From Caulobacter radicis (GTDB lineage Bacteria; Pseudomonadota; Alphaproteobacteria; Caulobacterales; Caulobacteraceae), in contig NZ_QDKO01000040.1 in NCBI RefSeq assembly GCF_003094615.1, positions 134,675 to 198,674 on the forward strand: 64,000 bases of DNA, given 5' to 3'. Below are positions 51,401-59,666 of the stretch, piece by piece. Position 1 is the first letter of the stretch; the number at the start of each line of letters is the position of its first letter. The notes beneath the pieces were generated by a model, which had not been told where the DNA came from, did not search any database, and was given only the letters and a program-made list of their open reading frames with translations. Position numbers and translations under genes: made by a program.

Positions 51401-53463
51401 GGGTCGTCGCGGCCCGAGCCGTCGCCCTGCTCGACCTTGACGCCGTAATAGATCGGCTTGCCGCGGACCTTGAGCTCCAGGCCCTCGCGCACGGGGCGGC
51501 CGCCGGGCTCGAACACCGAGGCGGTGACCGCCGCCACCAGGGGCTGGCCGGTATCGCCGACGTCGGAGGTGCCGAGGTTCAGGACCGCGCGACCCTCGCC
51601 GTCGGTGACGGTCGTGCCCAGCTCGATCAGCTTCTCGTCGAAGGGCTCCTTGGCGTCGCCCCACTCGAAGCCCTTGTATTGCGGGAAGGGGTCGGCATCC
51701 CGGCGCAGGCGGGCCTCGCCCTGCGTCTGCAGGCCCGAGCCCGGCGCGCCGTAGAGGAAGCGGGCGTTGACCGCGATCTGGCGGGTCTCGCCGATGCGGA
51801 TCGGCGTGCTCTCCTGGCCGGTGGCGGTGACCGCCAGACGCTGGGGGGCGAAGTCCTCGACGCTGAAGCTCAGCGAACCGGATGAGGCTTCGATGCCCTC
51901 GATGTGCAGTTCGGCGGTCCAGCGGCCGCGCGGCGCGCTGCGGGGCAGGGCGATGTCGATCGGCACGGCCCCGGCGTTGGCCTGGCCGAACCACCAGCGC
52001 TTGAACTCCACGCCCGAGGGGCGTTTGACGAGAATGTAGCCCTTGCGGTCGTTGACGGCCTTGGCCATGCGGTCGCGGATCATCGCCGTCAGGTGGACGG
52101 TTTCGCCGGGGCGATAGATGCCGCGGTCGGCATAGAGCCAGCCGTCGATGTCGCTGCCGCCGGCGCGGCCGCCCTCGCTTTCGGTGCGGCCGCCGACGCC
52201 CTGCTTGGACAGGTCGACCGGCGAGCGGTCGAGGTCGAGCACCGAGAGGTCGCCTTCGGGCCCATAGGCCATGACCATCTTGGCGCGCTCGCCGCCCTCG
52301 CCCTTCAGCAGCGGGCGGGGGAAGCGGACGCGGCCATCGGCGTCGCTCTTGACCTCGGCCAGGGGCTCGCCGTCGCGGGCGACCAGGGCCACGCGCACGC
52401 CGGCGACGGTCTTGGCGGTCTTCAGCGAGCGGACCACGACGTCCAGCGCTTCGGAACCGTCATAGGCGATCAGCGCCATGTCGGTGAACACAATCCAGCG
52501 GCGGGCCTGGGCCGGCGGGGTGTCGCCCTCGCCGTCGGGATCGCGGCCGCCCGAGGCGTCGCGCGCCTTGATCAGATAGGCGCCGGGCTTCATCTCCTTG
52601 AGCACCGCGCCCAGCGGGAAGACCGTCGTGGCCTTGGCGCCGGCCGCGCCGTCGACGGAAACCTCGCCCTTCCAGATGCGGCGGCCCTCGTCGCCGGCGC
52701 TGTCCTCGCCATAGTCGCCGGCCCAGTCGCCCTCGCCGGTGGGATCGGGGGCGCTGATCGACTTGCGCACCAGGTTTCGGTCGGACACCCGCCAGACTTC
52801 GACGGCCAGCTTCTGGACGTTCATGGTCTCGATGGCGACGCCGTCGGATTCCTCGCGCGGCAGGATCACCCCGTCGCCGGCGAAGCCGACATACGGGGGC
52901 TTCTCGCCAAAGGTGAAGTCGACGTCGGCATTGGCGCCGAGGGTCTCGCCACCCTTGGCGGGCAGGCCCTTCAGCAGGGTGATGCGGCGGTCGGTGAAGC
53001 CGACGCCGCCGATGCACAGCTCGTCGCCCTTGACCCGCACGGCCGGGGTGCGGCCGAGGTCGGGCGAGACCATGACGAAGTCGGCATAGGCCTTGGACGG
53101 GTCCAGGTCGCGGCTCATCTGGATGCAGGCCATGGCCTCGCCGCCGGAGCTGTCGATGCGGGTGCGCCAGACGGCGAAGCCCTCGGGCTTGGGCACGCCG
53201 CGTCGGCGGGCGCCTGCGTCGCGCGGCTTGCCAAACAGCGACCAGGCCTCGCCCTTGACGGCGGCCGCGCCGGACGCGGCCTTGGCCCCGCCGCCGAACC
53301 AGCCGAGGTCGGCGGTCTTGGCGGCCACGAAGCCGCCGCCGAAACCGACGACCAGCGCGCCCGCCGCGATGGCGACGGCGGGGGTCTTCAGCTGCGACTT
53401 GATCCGGGTCCAGACGGAGGTTTTGGCCGCGCCGTCGCCTTGCGGCGTCTCGTCCGTCGACAT
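48436..53463 (-). CDS. Alpha-2-macroglobulin family protein
   Basis: 1675 residues, one N-terminal membrane helix (about 33-55). A long chain of beta-sandwich MG domains carries the A2M pattern, with a thioester motif Cys1211-Thr-Glu-Gln1214 in YPYGCTEQVVS; the helical thioester domain follows. Bacterial macroglobulins trap external proteases in the periplasm and lie next to pbpC, as here (80 bases away), suggesting wall repair after damage. Start MSTDETPQGD. Lys/Asp-rich stretches between domains are likely bait region. Confidence 0.94.
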   Translation of the reverse strand: MSTDETPQGDGAAKTSVWTRIKSQLKTPAVAIAAGALVVGFGGGFVAAKTADLGWFGGGAKAASGAAAVKGEAWSLFGKPRDAGARRRGVPKPEGFAVWRTRIDSSGGEAMACIQMSRDLDPSKAYADFVMVSPDLGRTPAVRVKGDELCIGGVGFTDRRITLLKGLPAKGGETLGANADVDFTFGEKPPYVGFAGDGVILPREESDGVAIETMNVQKLAVEVWRVSDRNLVRKSISAPDPTGEGDWAGDYGEDSAGDEGRRIWKGEVSVDGAAGAKATTVFPLGAVLKEMKPGAYLIKARDASGGRDPDGEGDTPPAQARRWIVFTDMALIAYDGSEALDVVVRSLKTAKTVAGVRVALVARDGEPLAEVKSDADGRVRFPRPLLKGEGGERAKMVMAYGPEGDLSVLDLDRSPVDLSKQGVGGRTESEGGRAGGSDIDGWLYADRGIYRPGETVHLTAMIRDRMAKAVNDRKGYILVKRPSGVEFKRWWFGQANAGAVPIDIALPRSAPRGRWTAELHIEGIEASSGSLSFSVEDFAPQRLAVTATGQESTPIRIGETRQIAVNARFLYGAPGSGLQTQGEARLRRDADPFPQYKGFEWGDAKEPFDEKLIELGTTVTDGEGRAVLNLGTSDVGDTGQPLVAAVTASVFEPGGRPVREGLELKVRGKPIYYGVKVEQGDGSGRDDPPVSLEVIAVDAAGKKISTTASYTLISENWNYDWFQQDGRWQWRRTSRDAVVAKGALNMSAGASARINRRLGWGDYRLVIEGPEGTKTVARFSSGWGSPAKDAEAPDFVRVSAGTRAYAQGDTVEITLKAPYAGQAQVAVATDRLIDFKTLSVGENGATVKLKTSAAWGGGAYVMVTVIQPRDPVASPKPKRALGLVYVPLEPKGRKLTVDIGTPPKLDSKAPVEIPLKVQGLGFGQKARVTVAAVDEGVLRLTRQESPDPVKWYFGKRALTLDYRDDYGRLLDPNMGAPANVNFGGDELGGEGLTVTPIKTVALWSGVVETGLDGKATIKLPPADFNGELRIMAVAWTDNAVGSGSKAMTVRQPVVADLNLPRFLSPGDKPTATLELHNVEGKPGAYTAEANASGGLKVAFRKVITLILGQRVAEKIPFLAPDVTGVGKIGFKVTGPGFSTAKDYPIQTRLGWGDVVRTTTELQAPGASYTPNYQLLSGLAAGDVTLQVSYSPFKGFDPSAIAVALQRYPYGCTEQVVSAAYPLLYAQNVSTDPKLKRTPAALAGAVGRLLDRQTLDGAFGLWRVGDGEADPWLGAYATDFLLEAKAQGVAVPDEALDKALNAMRQVSRPDGWASVAYRMEYPSWWGRNEDESRKATQRMRRRASAYALYVLAKAGRGDLARLRWWHDVQMKDEDQPIAKAQVAAGLALMGDHARARSAMRQAVNSLNWRDEYDWYQSPLRDVAAVTALAVQAGQTDVAARLQGRLENVVKDPDALNTQEQAQLLYAAHQLMKAAGPISIEAQNVVALPPAGGAPRWAVGKLADARFTNKGKGALWRTVSVRGTPIVAPVAESNGLSVSKRLFTMSGGAVDPSAIRQGERVIVLIQGRSMQARSTALVVDDALPAGFEIEAPLGADDAQNGPFRFLGELSTPDAQESRDDRYIAALDLEGNKPFAMAYIARAVTPGEFFLPGAVAKDMYRPSIAARSDAGRTTITGQ

Positions 53464-53585
53464 CCGTCGTCTCTCCCAAACCCGAAGTGATTTGGGGGAC
53501 TTGAACCTAAGCGCGAGCGGGGGTCAACGGCGTCGCGATAATGGTTCTCAAGGTTTCGCGCGAAGCAACCGGTTACCGCTTCCGG

Positions 53586-54446
53586 TCAAGCTTCGAAGGC
53601 GACCTGGGCGGTGGTCAGGTCGTAGGTCGCCGGCACGATCTTCAGGCGGCCCTGGGCGATGCGCTCGGCCAGGACGCCGTCGGCGACCTTGAGGCGCGAA
53701 GCGATGTTGCGGGCGTTGCGGCGGGCGGCCGCGTCGTGCAGGTCGGCGGGGTGCTCGCCCTGGGCGTCGAACACCGCCGGCAGGATCGGCGCCAGCACGG
53801 CCTCGAACACGCCGGTCGGGCGGCTCTTGCGGGTGGCCGCGTCGACGGCGGCCCCGACCACGCCGCACTTGGTGTGGCCCAGCACCACGACCAGCGAGGC
53901 GCCGAGCGTATCGACGGCGTAGACGATGGCGCCCAGCGCCTCGGGGCCGACGGTCGGGCCGGCCGCGCGCAGCACGAAGAGGTCGCCCAGATTGCAGTTG
54001 AACAGCAGTTCGGGCGCCACGCGGCTGTCGCTGCAGGCCACGACCACGGCGAACGGCCGCTCGGCCGCGGCCATCTCGCCGATGCGGGCCGCCGCAGGCA
54101 GGACGAGGCTGGCGCCGCCGCGGGCGAAGATGGCGTTGCCCTGCTTGAGCCGGCCCAGCGCCTCGTCGGGGCTGATGCTGGGGACGGGCTTGGCCGGCTG
54201 GACCTGCACGCCAGAGACGGCGGTGGGCGCTTCGGGCTGCGCGCCTTCCAGCGGCGGAACGCTCTTGAGCGCCTTGTCGAGGGCGGCCTTGTCAGTGGGC
54301 TGGGTCGCCAGGGCCTTGGCGGTGCGGCGGGCCTTGGGCTTCCAGACCGGCGGGGTCCGGACCTCCTGGTAACCCTCGGCATGGGCCAGGACGGGCGCGG
54401 CGAGGCCGGCGGCCAGGCCGCCCAGCAGGATGCGTCGAGAAACCAT
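53586..54446 (-). CDS. Tat-exported beta carbonic anhydrase
   Basis: 286 residues from the ATG at 54446. The opening MVSRRILLGGLAAGLAAPVLAHA has the twin-arginine SRRxLL signal, so it is exported folded. A spacer of about 90 residues follows, then the beta-CA core: Cys138-x-Asp140-x-Arg142 in VACSDSRV and His191/Cys194 in LGHTKCGVV (zinc ligands). It converts CO2 and bicarbonate in the periplasm, unlike the cytosolic Can at 44621. Confidence 0.87.
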   Translation of the reverse strand: MVSRRILLGGLAAGLAAPVLAHAEGYQEVRTPPVWKPKARRTAKALATQPTDKAALDKALKSVPPLEGAQPEAPTAVSGVQVQPAKPVPSISPDEALGRLKQGNAIFARGGASLVLPAAARIGEMAAAERPFAVVVACSDSRVAPELLFNCNLGDLFVLRAAGPTVGPEALGAIVYAVDTLGASLVVVLGHTKCGVVGAAVDAATRKSRPTGVFEAVLAPILPAVFDAQGEHPADLHDAAARRNARNIASRLKVADGVLAERIAQGRLKIVPATYDLTTAQVAFEA

Positions 54447-54516
54447 GGTCGCCCCCGGAAACGATAACAACGCCGCGACCCTAGGGGCTGGGGGTTAACC
54501 GGAACCCAAGCCGGGT

Positions 54517-54990
54517 TCAGAGCGGCAATTCGACGCGTTTGACCACGGTGCGCATGGCGATCGACGAGCTGACCCGCACCACGCCGGGGATCCGCGTCAG
54601 TTCCTGGCTGTGCACCCGCTCCAGGTCGTCGACATCGGCCACCACCAGCCGCAGCAGATAGTCCGAGCCGCCGGTCATCAGGTAGCACTCGGCCACCTCG
54701 CGCACATTGGCCACCGCCTTCTCGAAGGCGGTCAGCGCGCCCTCGGCCTGGGACGACAGGGTGACGGTGACGAAGACGCTGAGCGGCAGGCCCACGGCCC
54801 GCTCGTCGATCACTGCGGCGTAGCGGCCGATGACCCCGGCGTCCTCCAGGGCCCGCACCCGGCGCAGGCAGGCCGACTCCGACAGGTTGGCCGCCTTGGC
54901 CATGTCCACGTAGCTGGCCCGACCCTCGCGCTGGAGCAGGCGGAGGATCTTTCGGTCGAACACATCAAGCGTGACCGGGGATTTCTTCAC
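54517..54990 (-). CDS. Lrp/AsnC family regulator, probable regulator of ald
   Basis: 157 residues from the GTG at 54990, preceded by GGAG. N-terminal winged helix (LDVFDRKILRLLQREGRASYVDMAKAANLSESACLRRVRALEDAGVI) and a C-terminal RAM ligand domain (VTLSSQAEGALTAFEKAVANVREVAECYLMTGGSDYLLRLVVADVDDL). Divergent from ald; AldR-type Lrp proteins activate ald in response to alanine. An inverted repeat at 55028-55049 lies between. Confidence 0.9.
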   Translation of the reverse strand: MKKSPVTLDVFDRKILRLLQREGRASYVDMAKAANLSESACLRRVRALEDAGVIGRYAAVIDERAVGLPLSVFVTVTLSSQAEGALTAFEKAVANVREVAECYLMTGGSDYLLRLVVADVDDLERVHSQELTRIPGVVRVSSSIAMRTVVKRVELPL

Positions 54991-55027
54991 CGAATGGCTC
55001 CGTTTGCGCAGGATTCCTGCATACCAC

Positions 55028-55049
55028 GTTCTTTGAAGGACGAAAGAAC
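55028..55049. promoter_or_regulatory. Inverted repeat in the lrp/ald gap
   Basis: GTTCTTT (55028-55034) and AAAGAAC (55043-55049) form perfect seven-base arms eight bases apart, in the 120-base divergent gap. Likely Lrp dimer site by position; binding untested. Confidence 0.5.
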
Positions 55050-55110
55050 CAAGAAACATGCGAACGTAGAGGCGTACACCAGCGTTAAAGCTAAAAAGCG
55101 AGGAAACATC

Positions 55111-56235
55111 ATGCGCGTTGGCGTCCCCTCCGAGATCAAACCGGGCGAACACCGGGTCGGCCTGACCCCCACCGCCGTCCGCGAATATGTCGCCCACGGC
55201 CATCAGGTGCTGGTGCAGCAGGGCGCGGGCCTGGGCGCAGGCTATGCCGACGAGGCCTACGTCAAGGCCGGCGCGAGCATCGCCCCCGACGCCGACGCGG
55301 TGTTCTCGGGCGCCGAGATGATCGTCAAGGTCAAGGAACCGCAGAAGGTCGAGTGGGAACGCCTGACGCAGCGCCACATCCTCTTCACCTACCTGCACCT
55401 GGCGCCCGATCCGGCCCAGACCGAGGGCCTGCTCAAGAGCGGCTGCGCGGCCATCGCCTACGAGACCGTCACCGACGCCAAGGGCGGCCTGCCGCTGCTG
55501 GCCCCGATGTCGGAAGTGGCCGGCCGCATCGCCGTTTTCTCGGCGGCCGAGACCCTGCTCAAGCACAACGGCGGCATGGGCCTGCTGCTTTGCGGCGTGC
55601 CCGGCGTGCCGCCGGCCCGCGTGGTGGTGCTGGGCGGCGGCGTGGTCGGCTCCAACGCCGCCCGCATGGCCGCCGGCCTGGGCGCCGAGGTCGTGGTGCT
55701 GGAGCGCTCGATCCCCCGCATGCGCGAGCTGGACGACCTCTATCAAGGCCGCATCCTGACCCGCTATTCGACGCTGGACGCCGTGGAGGAGGAGATCCTC
55801 AAGGCCGACGTCGTCATCGGCGCGGTGCTGACGGCCGGCGCGGCCGCGCCCAAGCTGGTGCGCCGCGAGCATCTGGCCAAGATGAAGCCAGGCTCGGTGC
55901 TGGTCGACGTGTCGATCGACCAGGGCGGCTGCTTCGAGACCAGTCACCCGACCACCCACGCCGAACCGACCTACACGGTCGACGGCGTCGTCCACTACTG
56001 CGTGGCCAACATGCCCGGCGCCGCCCCGCGCACTTCGTCCGAAGCGCTGGGCAACGCCACCCTGCCGTTCGGCCTGGCCCTGGCCGACAAGGGCCTCGAC
56101 GCGCTTGAGGACAATGTCCACCTGGCGCGCGGCCTCAACGTGCTGGGCGGCAAGCTGACCCACCCGGCCGTGGCCCAGGCCCTGGTCAAGGACTTCGTCG
56201 ACCCGTTCGGCGTCTGGGGCGGTTCGAAGCTGTAA
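55111..56235 (+). CDS. ald: Alanine dehydrogenase
   Basis: 374 residues. Pyruvate-binding Lys75 (VKVKEP) and His96 (FTYLHLA) and the NAD-binding LGGGVVGSNAARMA match L-alanine dehydrogenase, which interconverts alanine and pyruvate plus ammonia. GCGAGGAAACATC before the ATG. Divergent from the Lrp gene; regulation by alanine through it is an inference from context. Confidence 0.95.
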   Translation: MRVGVPSEIKPGEHRVGLTPTAVREYVAHGHQVLVQQGAGLGAGYADEAYVKAGASIAPDADAVFSGAEMIVKVKEPQKVEWERLTQRHILFTYLHLAPDPAQTEGLLKSGCAAIAYETVTDAKGGLPLLAPMSEVAGRIAVFSAAETLLKHNGGMGLLLCGVPGVPPARVVVLGGGVVGSNAARMAAGLGAEVVVLERSIPRMRELDDLYQGRILTRYSTLDAVEEEILKADVVIGAVLTAGAAAPKLVRREHLAKMKPGSVLVDVSIDQGGCFETSHPTTHAEPTYTVDGVVHYCVANMPGAAPRTSSEALGNATLPFGLALADKGLDALEDNVHLARGLNVLGGKLTHPAVAQALVKDFVDPFGVWGGSKL

Positions 56236-56243
56236 GTGAGTGA

Positions 56244-56332
56244 TCCTCGCCCTTCGACAGGCTCAGGGTGAGGATCAATTCAAAGGCCGTTCAATAGAAA
56301 CCTCACCCTGAGCTTGTCGAAGGGCGAGGTTT
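56244..56332. repeat. Intergenic palindrome, family D copy 3
   Basis: CCTCGCCCTTCGACAGGCTCAGGG arms and CCCTGAGCTTGTCGAAGGGCGAGG, the cleanest copy of family D. Between convergent ald and pyrF. Confidence 0.82.
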
Positions 56333-56345
56333 CCCGCAGGGGGCC

Positions 56346-57035
56346 TTACAGCCCCGCCATCTCCTCGATCACCTTCAGCGCCGCTTCGCGCGGGTCGTTG
56401 GCGGCGGTGATCGGGCGGCCGCAGACGAGGTGGCTGGCGCCGGCCTTCAGGGCGTCGGCCGGGGTCGCGGCGCGGGCCTGATCGTTCTTGGCCGACCACG
56501 CCGGGCGCACGCCGGGGGTCACCACCAGGAAATCGGGGCCGGCGATCTCGCGAGCCAGGGCCGCCTCGTGCGGGCTGGAGACGATGCCGTCGACGCCGCA
56601 GTCGATGGCCTGGCGGATGCGCCGCTCCACCAGTTCCCGCGTCGTGAAGGCGTAGCCCATCTCGATCAGATCAGCGTCGGTCAGGCTGGTCAGCACGGTG
56701 ACGGCCAGGATCTTCAGGTCCGAGCCGGCCTTGGCCTTCACCGCCGCCTGCATGACCTGCGGCTCGGCATGCACCGTCAGCAGGTCGCAGCCGGCCCCGG
56801 CCAGCACGCGGGCCGAGCGCTCCACCGTCGCGCCGATGTCGTGCAGCTTCCAATCGAGGAACACCTGCTTGCCGGCCTTCTTGAGGTCGCCGGCGAAGGC
56901 CATGCCGTCGGTGGCCAGCAGCTCCAGGCCGATCTTGTAGAACGAGGCGGCGTCGTCGATGCGCTCGACCATTTTCCGGGCGTCGGCGACCGTGGGCAGG
57001 TCCAGCGGGATGATCAGGCGCGGATCGGCGGACAT
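56346..57035 (-). CDS. pyrF: Orotidine-5'-phosphate decarboxylase
   Basis: 229 residues, short class I type. The D-x-K-x-x-D catalytic set appears in FLDWKLHDIGATVE, and GVRP plus GASHLVCGRPIT form the phosphate-binding strands. It decarboxylates OMP to UMP, the last step of UMP synthesis. Start by homology at 57035. The gene stands alone, divergent from marC. Confidence 0.95.
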   Translation of the reverse strand: MSADPRLIIPLDLPTVADARKMVERIDDAASFYKIGLELLATDGMAFAGDLKKAGKQVFLDWKLHDIGATVERSARVLAGAGCDLLTVHAEPQVMQAAVKAKAGSDLKILAVTVLTSLTDADLIEMGYAFTTRELVERRIRQAIDCGVDGIVSSPHEAALAREIAGPDFLVVTPGVRPAWSAKNDQARAATPADALKAGASHLVCGRPITAANDPREAALKVIEEMAGL

Positions 57036-57122
57036 GGGCAAGCTCCGGTGTTGGCGCGCGAGGCCGCATCGCTCTAGAGAGAGCGACGTTTCCCGCACAG
57101 TCATGAAGGTTGAGGACGTCGA

Positions 57123-57821
57123 ATGAGCCAGGCCGAACTCGCCGTCAACTTCTTCGTCGCGCTGTTCGCCCTGATCGACCCGATCGGCAACGTGCCGCTG
57201 TTCGCCGCCGCCACCATCGGCGCGGCCTCGGCCGGCCGGCGGATGGTGGCCGTCTATATCGGCCTCTTCGTGCTGGCCTTCCTGGTGTTCTTCTACTTCA
57301 CCGGGGTTTCCCTGCTGGAGTTCTTCGGCATCTCGATGCCGGCCTTCCGCATCGCCGGCGGCATCATCCTGTTCATTCTCGGCCTGGACATGGTGCGCGA
57401 CGACTTCACCACCATGTTCGCCGACGCCGCCGAGGGCGAGACCGAGCCGCTGTCGGCGCGGGTCTACGCCAAGAAGCGGTTCGAGCGGCTGATCGTACCG
57501 TTCGCCATGCCGCTGCTGATCGGGCCGGGGGCGATCTCGACCGTGATCATCTACGCCAGCGAGGCCAAGCACCTCGGCTTGGCCGGCATGGCGCTCGGCG
57601 TGGGCGTCATCGCGGCGGTGTCGGTGGTGCTGGTGGCCACCTTCTGGGCCGCGCCGGTGATCAGCAAGGTGCTGGGCCGCATCGGCATGAGCATCGTCGT
57701 GCGGGTGCTGGGCCTGATCCTCTGCGCCCTGGCGGTGCAGTTCGTGCTGATCGGGGTCGGCGACGCGACGCGCGGCCTGATCCGGGCGGACGCCAAGGCG
57801 CCGTACGCGGCGGAGAAGTAG
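57123..57821 (+). CDS. MarC family membrane protein
   Basis: 232 residues, six membrane helices: FFVALFALIDPIGNVPLFAAAT, IGLFVLAFLVFFYFTGVSLLEFFGIS, FRIAGGIILFILGLDMV and others match the MarC/UPF0056 family. Function unknown; once thought to affect antibiotic resistance. GAGGACGTCGA precedes the ATG. A family E repeat follows immediately after its stop. Confidence 0.92.
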   Translation: MSQAELAVNFFVALFALIDPIGNVPLFAAATIGAASAGRRMVAVYIGLFVLAFLVFFYFTGVSLLEFFGISMPAFRIAGGIILFILGLDMVRDDFTTMFADAAEGETEPLSARVYAKKRFERLIVPFAMPLLIGPGAISTVIIYASEAKHLGLAGMALGVGVIAAVSVVLVATFWAAPVISKVLGRIGMSIVVRVLGLILCALAVQFVLIGVGDATRGLIRADAKAPYAAEK

Positions 57822-57926
57822 TGCGTCCTTCGAGGCCCGCTGTGCGGGAGCCTCAGGATGAGGACTTCAGTGCAATAACTTCCTCATCCTGAGGTGCGAG
57901 CCGAAGGCGAGCCTCGAAGGACGCAC
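57821..57926. repeat. Intergenic palindrome, family E
   Basis: Perfect 16-base arms, GTGCGTCCTTCGAGGC at 57821-57836 and GCCTCGAAGGACGCAC at 57911-57926, with CTCAGGATGAGG / CCTCATCCTGAG inside. It touches the marC stop and lies before the convergent SDR stop. Confidence 0.8.
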
Positions 57927-57930
57927 CACA

Positions 57931-58731
57931 TCAAACCTTCCTGAACTTCCCGCCCTGGCTGGCGATCAGGGCCAGGGCCCATTCGTCGGGGATGATCTTG
58001 GCCAGCACGGCGATGGCCTTGTTGGGCGCGCCGGTGACGCAGACGGGGCGATTGGCCTCGGCCGCCTCGTAGCCGGCGGCGGCCACCTCGTCGGCGCCCA
58101 GCCACATCCAGGCCGGCAGGCTCTGGCTGACCTGGGCGCGGGTGCCGTTGACGTCGTGGAACTCCGACAGGGTGAAGCCGGGGCACAGGGCGCTGGCGTG
58201 CACGCCGTTGGCCAGGTTTTCCAGATGCAGGCTCTGGGAGAACTTCACCAGGAAGCTCTTGGTCGCCGCATAGAGGGTGTGGCCGGCCGAACCGGGCGCC
58301 AGGCCCGCCAGCGAGGCGACGTTGACGATGCGCCCGAACCGGCGCTCGACCATGCCCGGCAGCACCTTGTGGGTCATCTCGCAGACTGAGGTCAGCATCA
58401 CCTGCAGGAAGGCCGACTGGTCGGCCCAGCTGGTCTTGTCGAAGGTTCCGGGCAGGCCGTAGCCGGCGTTGTTGACCAGGGCGTCGATCTCGCGGCCCTC
58501 GGCGGCCACCGCCGCCAGCACCGCGTCGACGCCGCCGGGATCGGCCAGGTCGGCGGAAATCGCATAGGCCTCGACCCCGAAGCGCATTCGGATCTCGGCG
58601 GCCAGCGACTCCAGCCGGTCGAGCCGGCGGGCGGTCAGGGCCACGTCATAGCCGTGGCTGGCGTAGATGCGGGCGAAGGCGGCCCCGATGCCGGCTGAGG
58701 CGCCGGTGATCAGGGCGAGGCGGCGGGCCAT
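57931..58731 (-). CDS. SDR family oxidoreductase
   Basis: 266 residues. TGASAGIG (9-16) binds the cofactor, NNAG at 87-90, Ser140, Tyr154 and Lys158 form the SDR active site. Classical SDR; substrate not visible. It lies 163 bases downstream of the flavodoxin-like gene on the same strand; the gap contains two unusual hairpins. Confidence 0.92.
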   Translation of the reverse strand: MARRLALITGASAGIGAAFARIYASHGYDVALTARRLDRLESLAAEIRMRFGVEAYAISADLADPGGVDAVLAAVAAEGREIDALVNNAGYGLPGTFDKTSWADQSAFLQVMLTSVCEMTHKVLPGMVERRFGRIVNVASLAGLAPGSAGHTLYAATKSFLVKFSQSLHLENLANGVHASALCPGFTLSEFHDVNGTRAQVSQSLPAWMWLGADEVAAAGYEAAEANRPVCVTGAPNKAIAVLAKIIPDEWALALIASQGGKFRKV

Positions 58732-58801
58732 GTGGTCGAAGGTCCTGCAAGCAAAGCGTCACAGGAGTCGAGCACGCCCGCCGATCCGGTTCAAGCGGGG
58801 C

Positions 58802-58880
58802 GGAGGAACGACCTGGGGGAGGGCGGGGTCGGTCGTTCCTCCACGAAGGCGCGCCCTCGGGGGAGGGGGTAGGGCGCGCC
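58802..58880 (-). other. Two hairpins with C-rich loops (minus strand)
   Basis: Hairpin 1: GGAGGAACGACC (58802-58813) and GGTCGTTCCTCC (58831-58842), 12-base perfect arms. Hairpin 2: GGCGCGCCCT (58848-58857) and AGGGCGCGCC (58871-58880). On the minus strand the loops read GACCCCGCCCTCCCCCA and ACCCCCTCCCCCG, sharing CCCTCCCCC, the kind of loop that pairs with ribosome sites in regulatory RNAs. No T-tract follows. Candidate 3'UTR-derived sRNA or leader of the SDR gene; alternatively a passive structure. Confidence 0.45.
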
Positions 58881-58894
58881 CGACGCCTGGAGTC

Positions 58895-59503
58895 TTAGGC
58901 CGCGTCGCTCAGCGCCGGTTGGGCGCCGCGGGTCCAGCGGACGGCGGCCTCGGCCACGCGCACGCCCAGCAGGCGGGCGGTCTCGCGGTCGCCGGCCGGC
59001 GGGGTGATCTCCGGCGAGGCGTTGTCCGACTGGGCGGCGACGCCGACGAACGAGCCCACGCGGTTGATCGTCTCGGGACCGCGCTCGGCGGCGGTGACGG
59101 CCGGCGGGGCGACGCCCAGGTTGATCCAGTTCATGCCGTGCTGGGCGGCCAGGATCGTCAGGCTGGCCAGGGCATGGCCCTTGTCGCCGGCGAAGCTGTG
59201 CGAGTTGGTGAAGCCCGCGGCCAGCTTGTCCTTCCAGGCGCCGGTGAAGAAGGCCGCCGAAGTGGCGTCGGCGAAGACTTTGAACACGCCCGAGACGTCG
59301 CCCATGTAGGTCGGCGCGCCGAACACGACGGCGTCGGCCTCGGTGATGGCGTCGAGGAACGGCTTGAAGTCCTGGGCGGCGCTTTCGATGTGCAGCAGCA
59401 CTGGGGTCTGGCCGGCGTCGCGGACGCCTTCCGCGACCTTGTCGGCGAGGACGGCGGTGTGGCCGTAGCCCGAGTGATAGACGATGGCGACCTTGGTGGT
59501 CAT
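58895..59503 (-). CDS. Flavodoxin family NAD(P)H oxidoreductase (WrbA-like)
   Basis: 202 residues. FMN-binding opening VAIVYHSGYGHTAVLADKVAEGVRDAG, the GAPTYMGDVSGVFKVFADATS loop and TNSHSFAGDKG segment fit the WrbA/flavodoxin-like group. It probably reduces quinones or nitro compounds with two electrons. The ATG at 59503 follows GAGGGGACC. A palindrome (ATTACGTAAT, 59561-59570) lies upstream, and the Rrf2 gene on the same strand is next. Confidence 0.85.
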   Translation of the reverse strand: MTTKVAIVYHSGYGHTAVLADKVAEGVRDAGQTPVLLHIESAAQDFKPFLDAITEADAVVFGAPTYMGDVSGVFKVFADATSAAFFTGAWKDKLAAGFTNSHSFAGDKGHALASLTILAAQHGMNWINLGVAPPAVTAAERGPETINRVGSFVGVAAQSDNASPEITPPAGDRETARLLGVRVAEAAVRWTRGAQPALSDAA

Positions 59504-59560
59504 GGCGGTGGTCCCCTCAAGGAGAATGATGTTGTCCGAACAGAAACTGTATCGGTAGCG

Positions 59561-59570
59561 ATTACGTAAT
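59561..59570. promoter_or_regulatory. Palindrome ATTACGTAAT upstream of the flavodoxin gene
   Basis: A perfect 10-base palindrome about 60 bases ahead of the flavodoxin start in an AT-richer patch. It is a candidate operator for the Rrf2 regulator; unproven. Confidence 0.4.
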
Positions 59571-59666
59571 AGCGCCCGCCAGCGGCGCCAGGGGATCAGC
59601 AACAATTTCGGGTGCAGTTTTTCTGCGAGGGCCTTTAAGGCGCTCTCGGGCTGTCCGCCCGAGGGG

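Noticed and set aside
49063-51885. Long plus-strand frame across the macroglobulin gene
   Set aside because: Antisense shadow; no domain.
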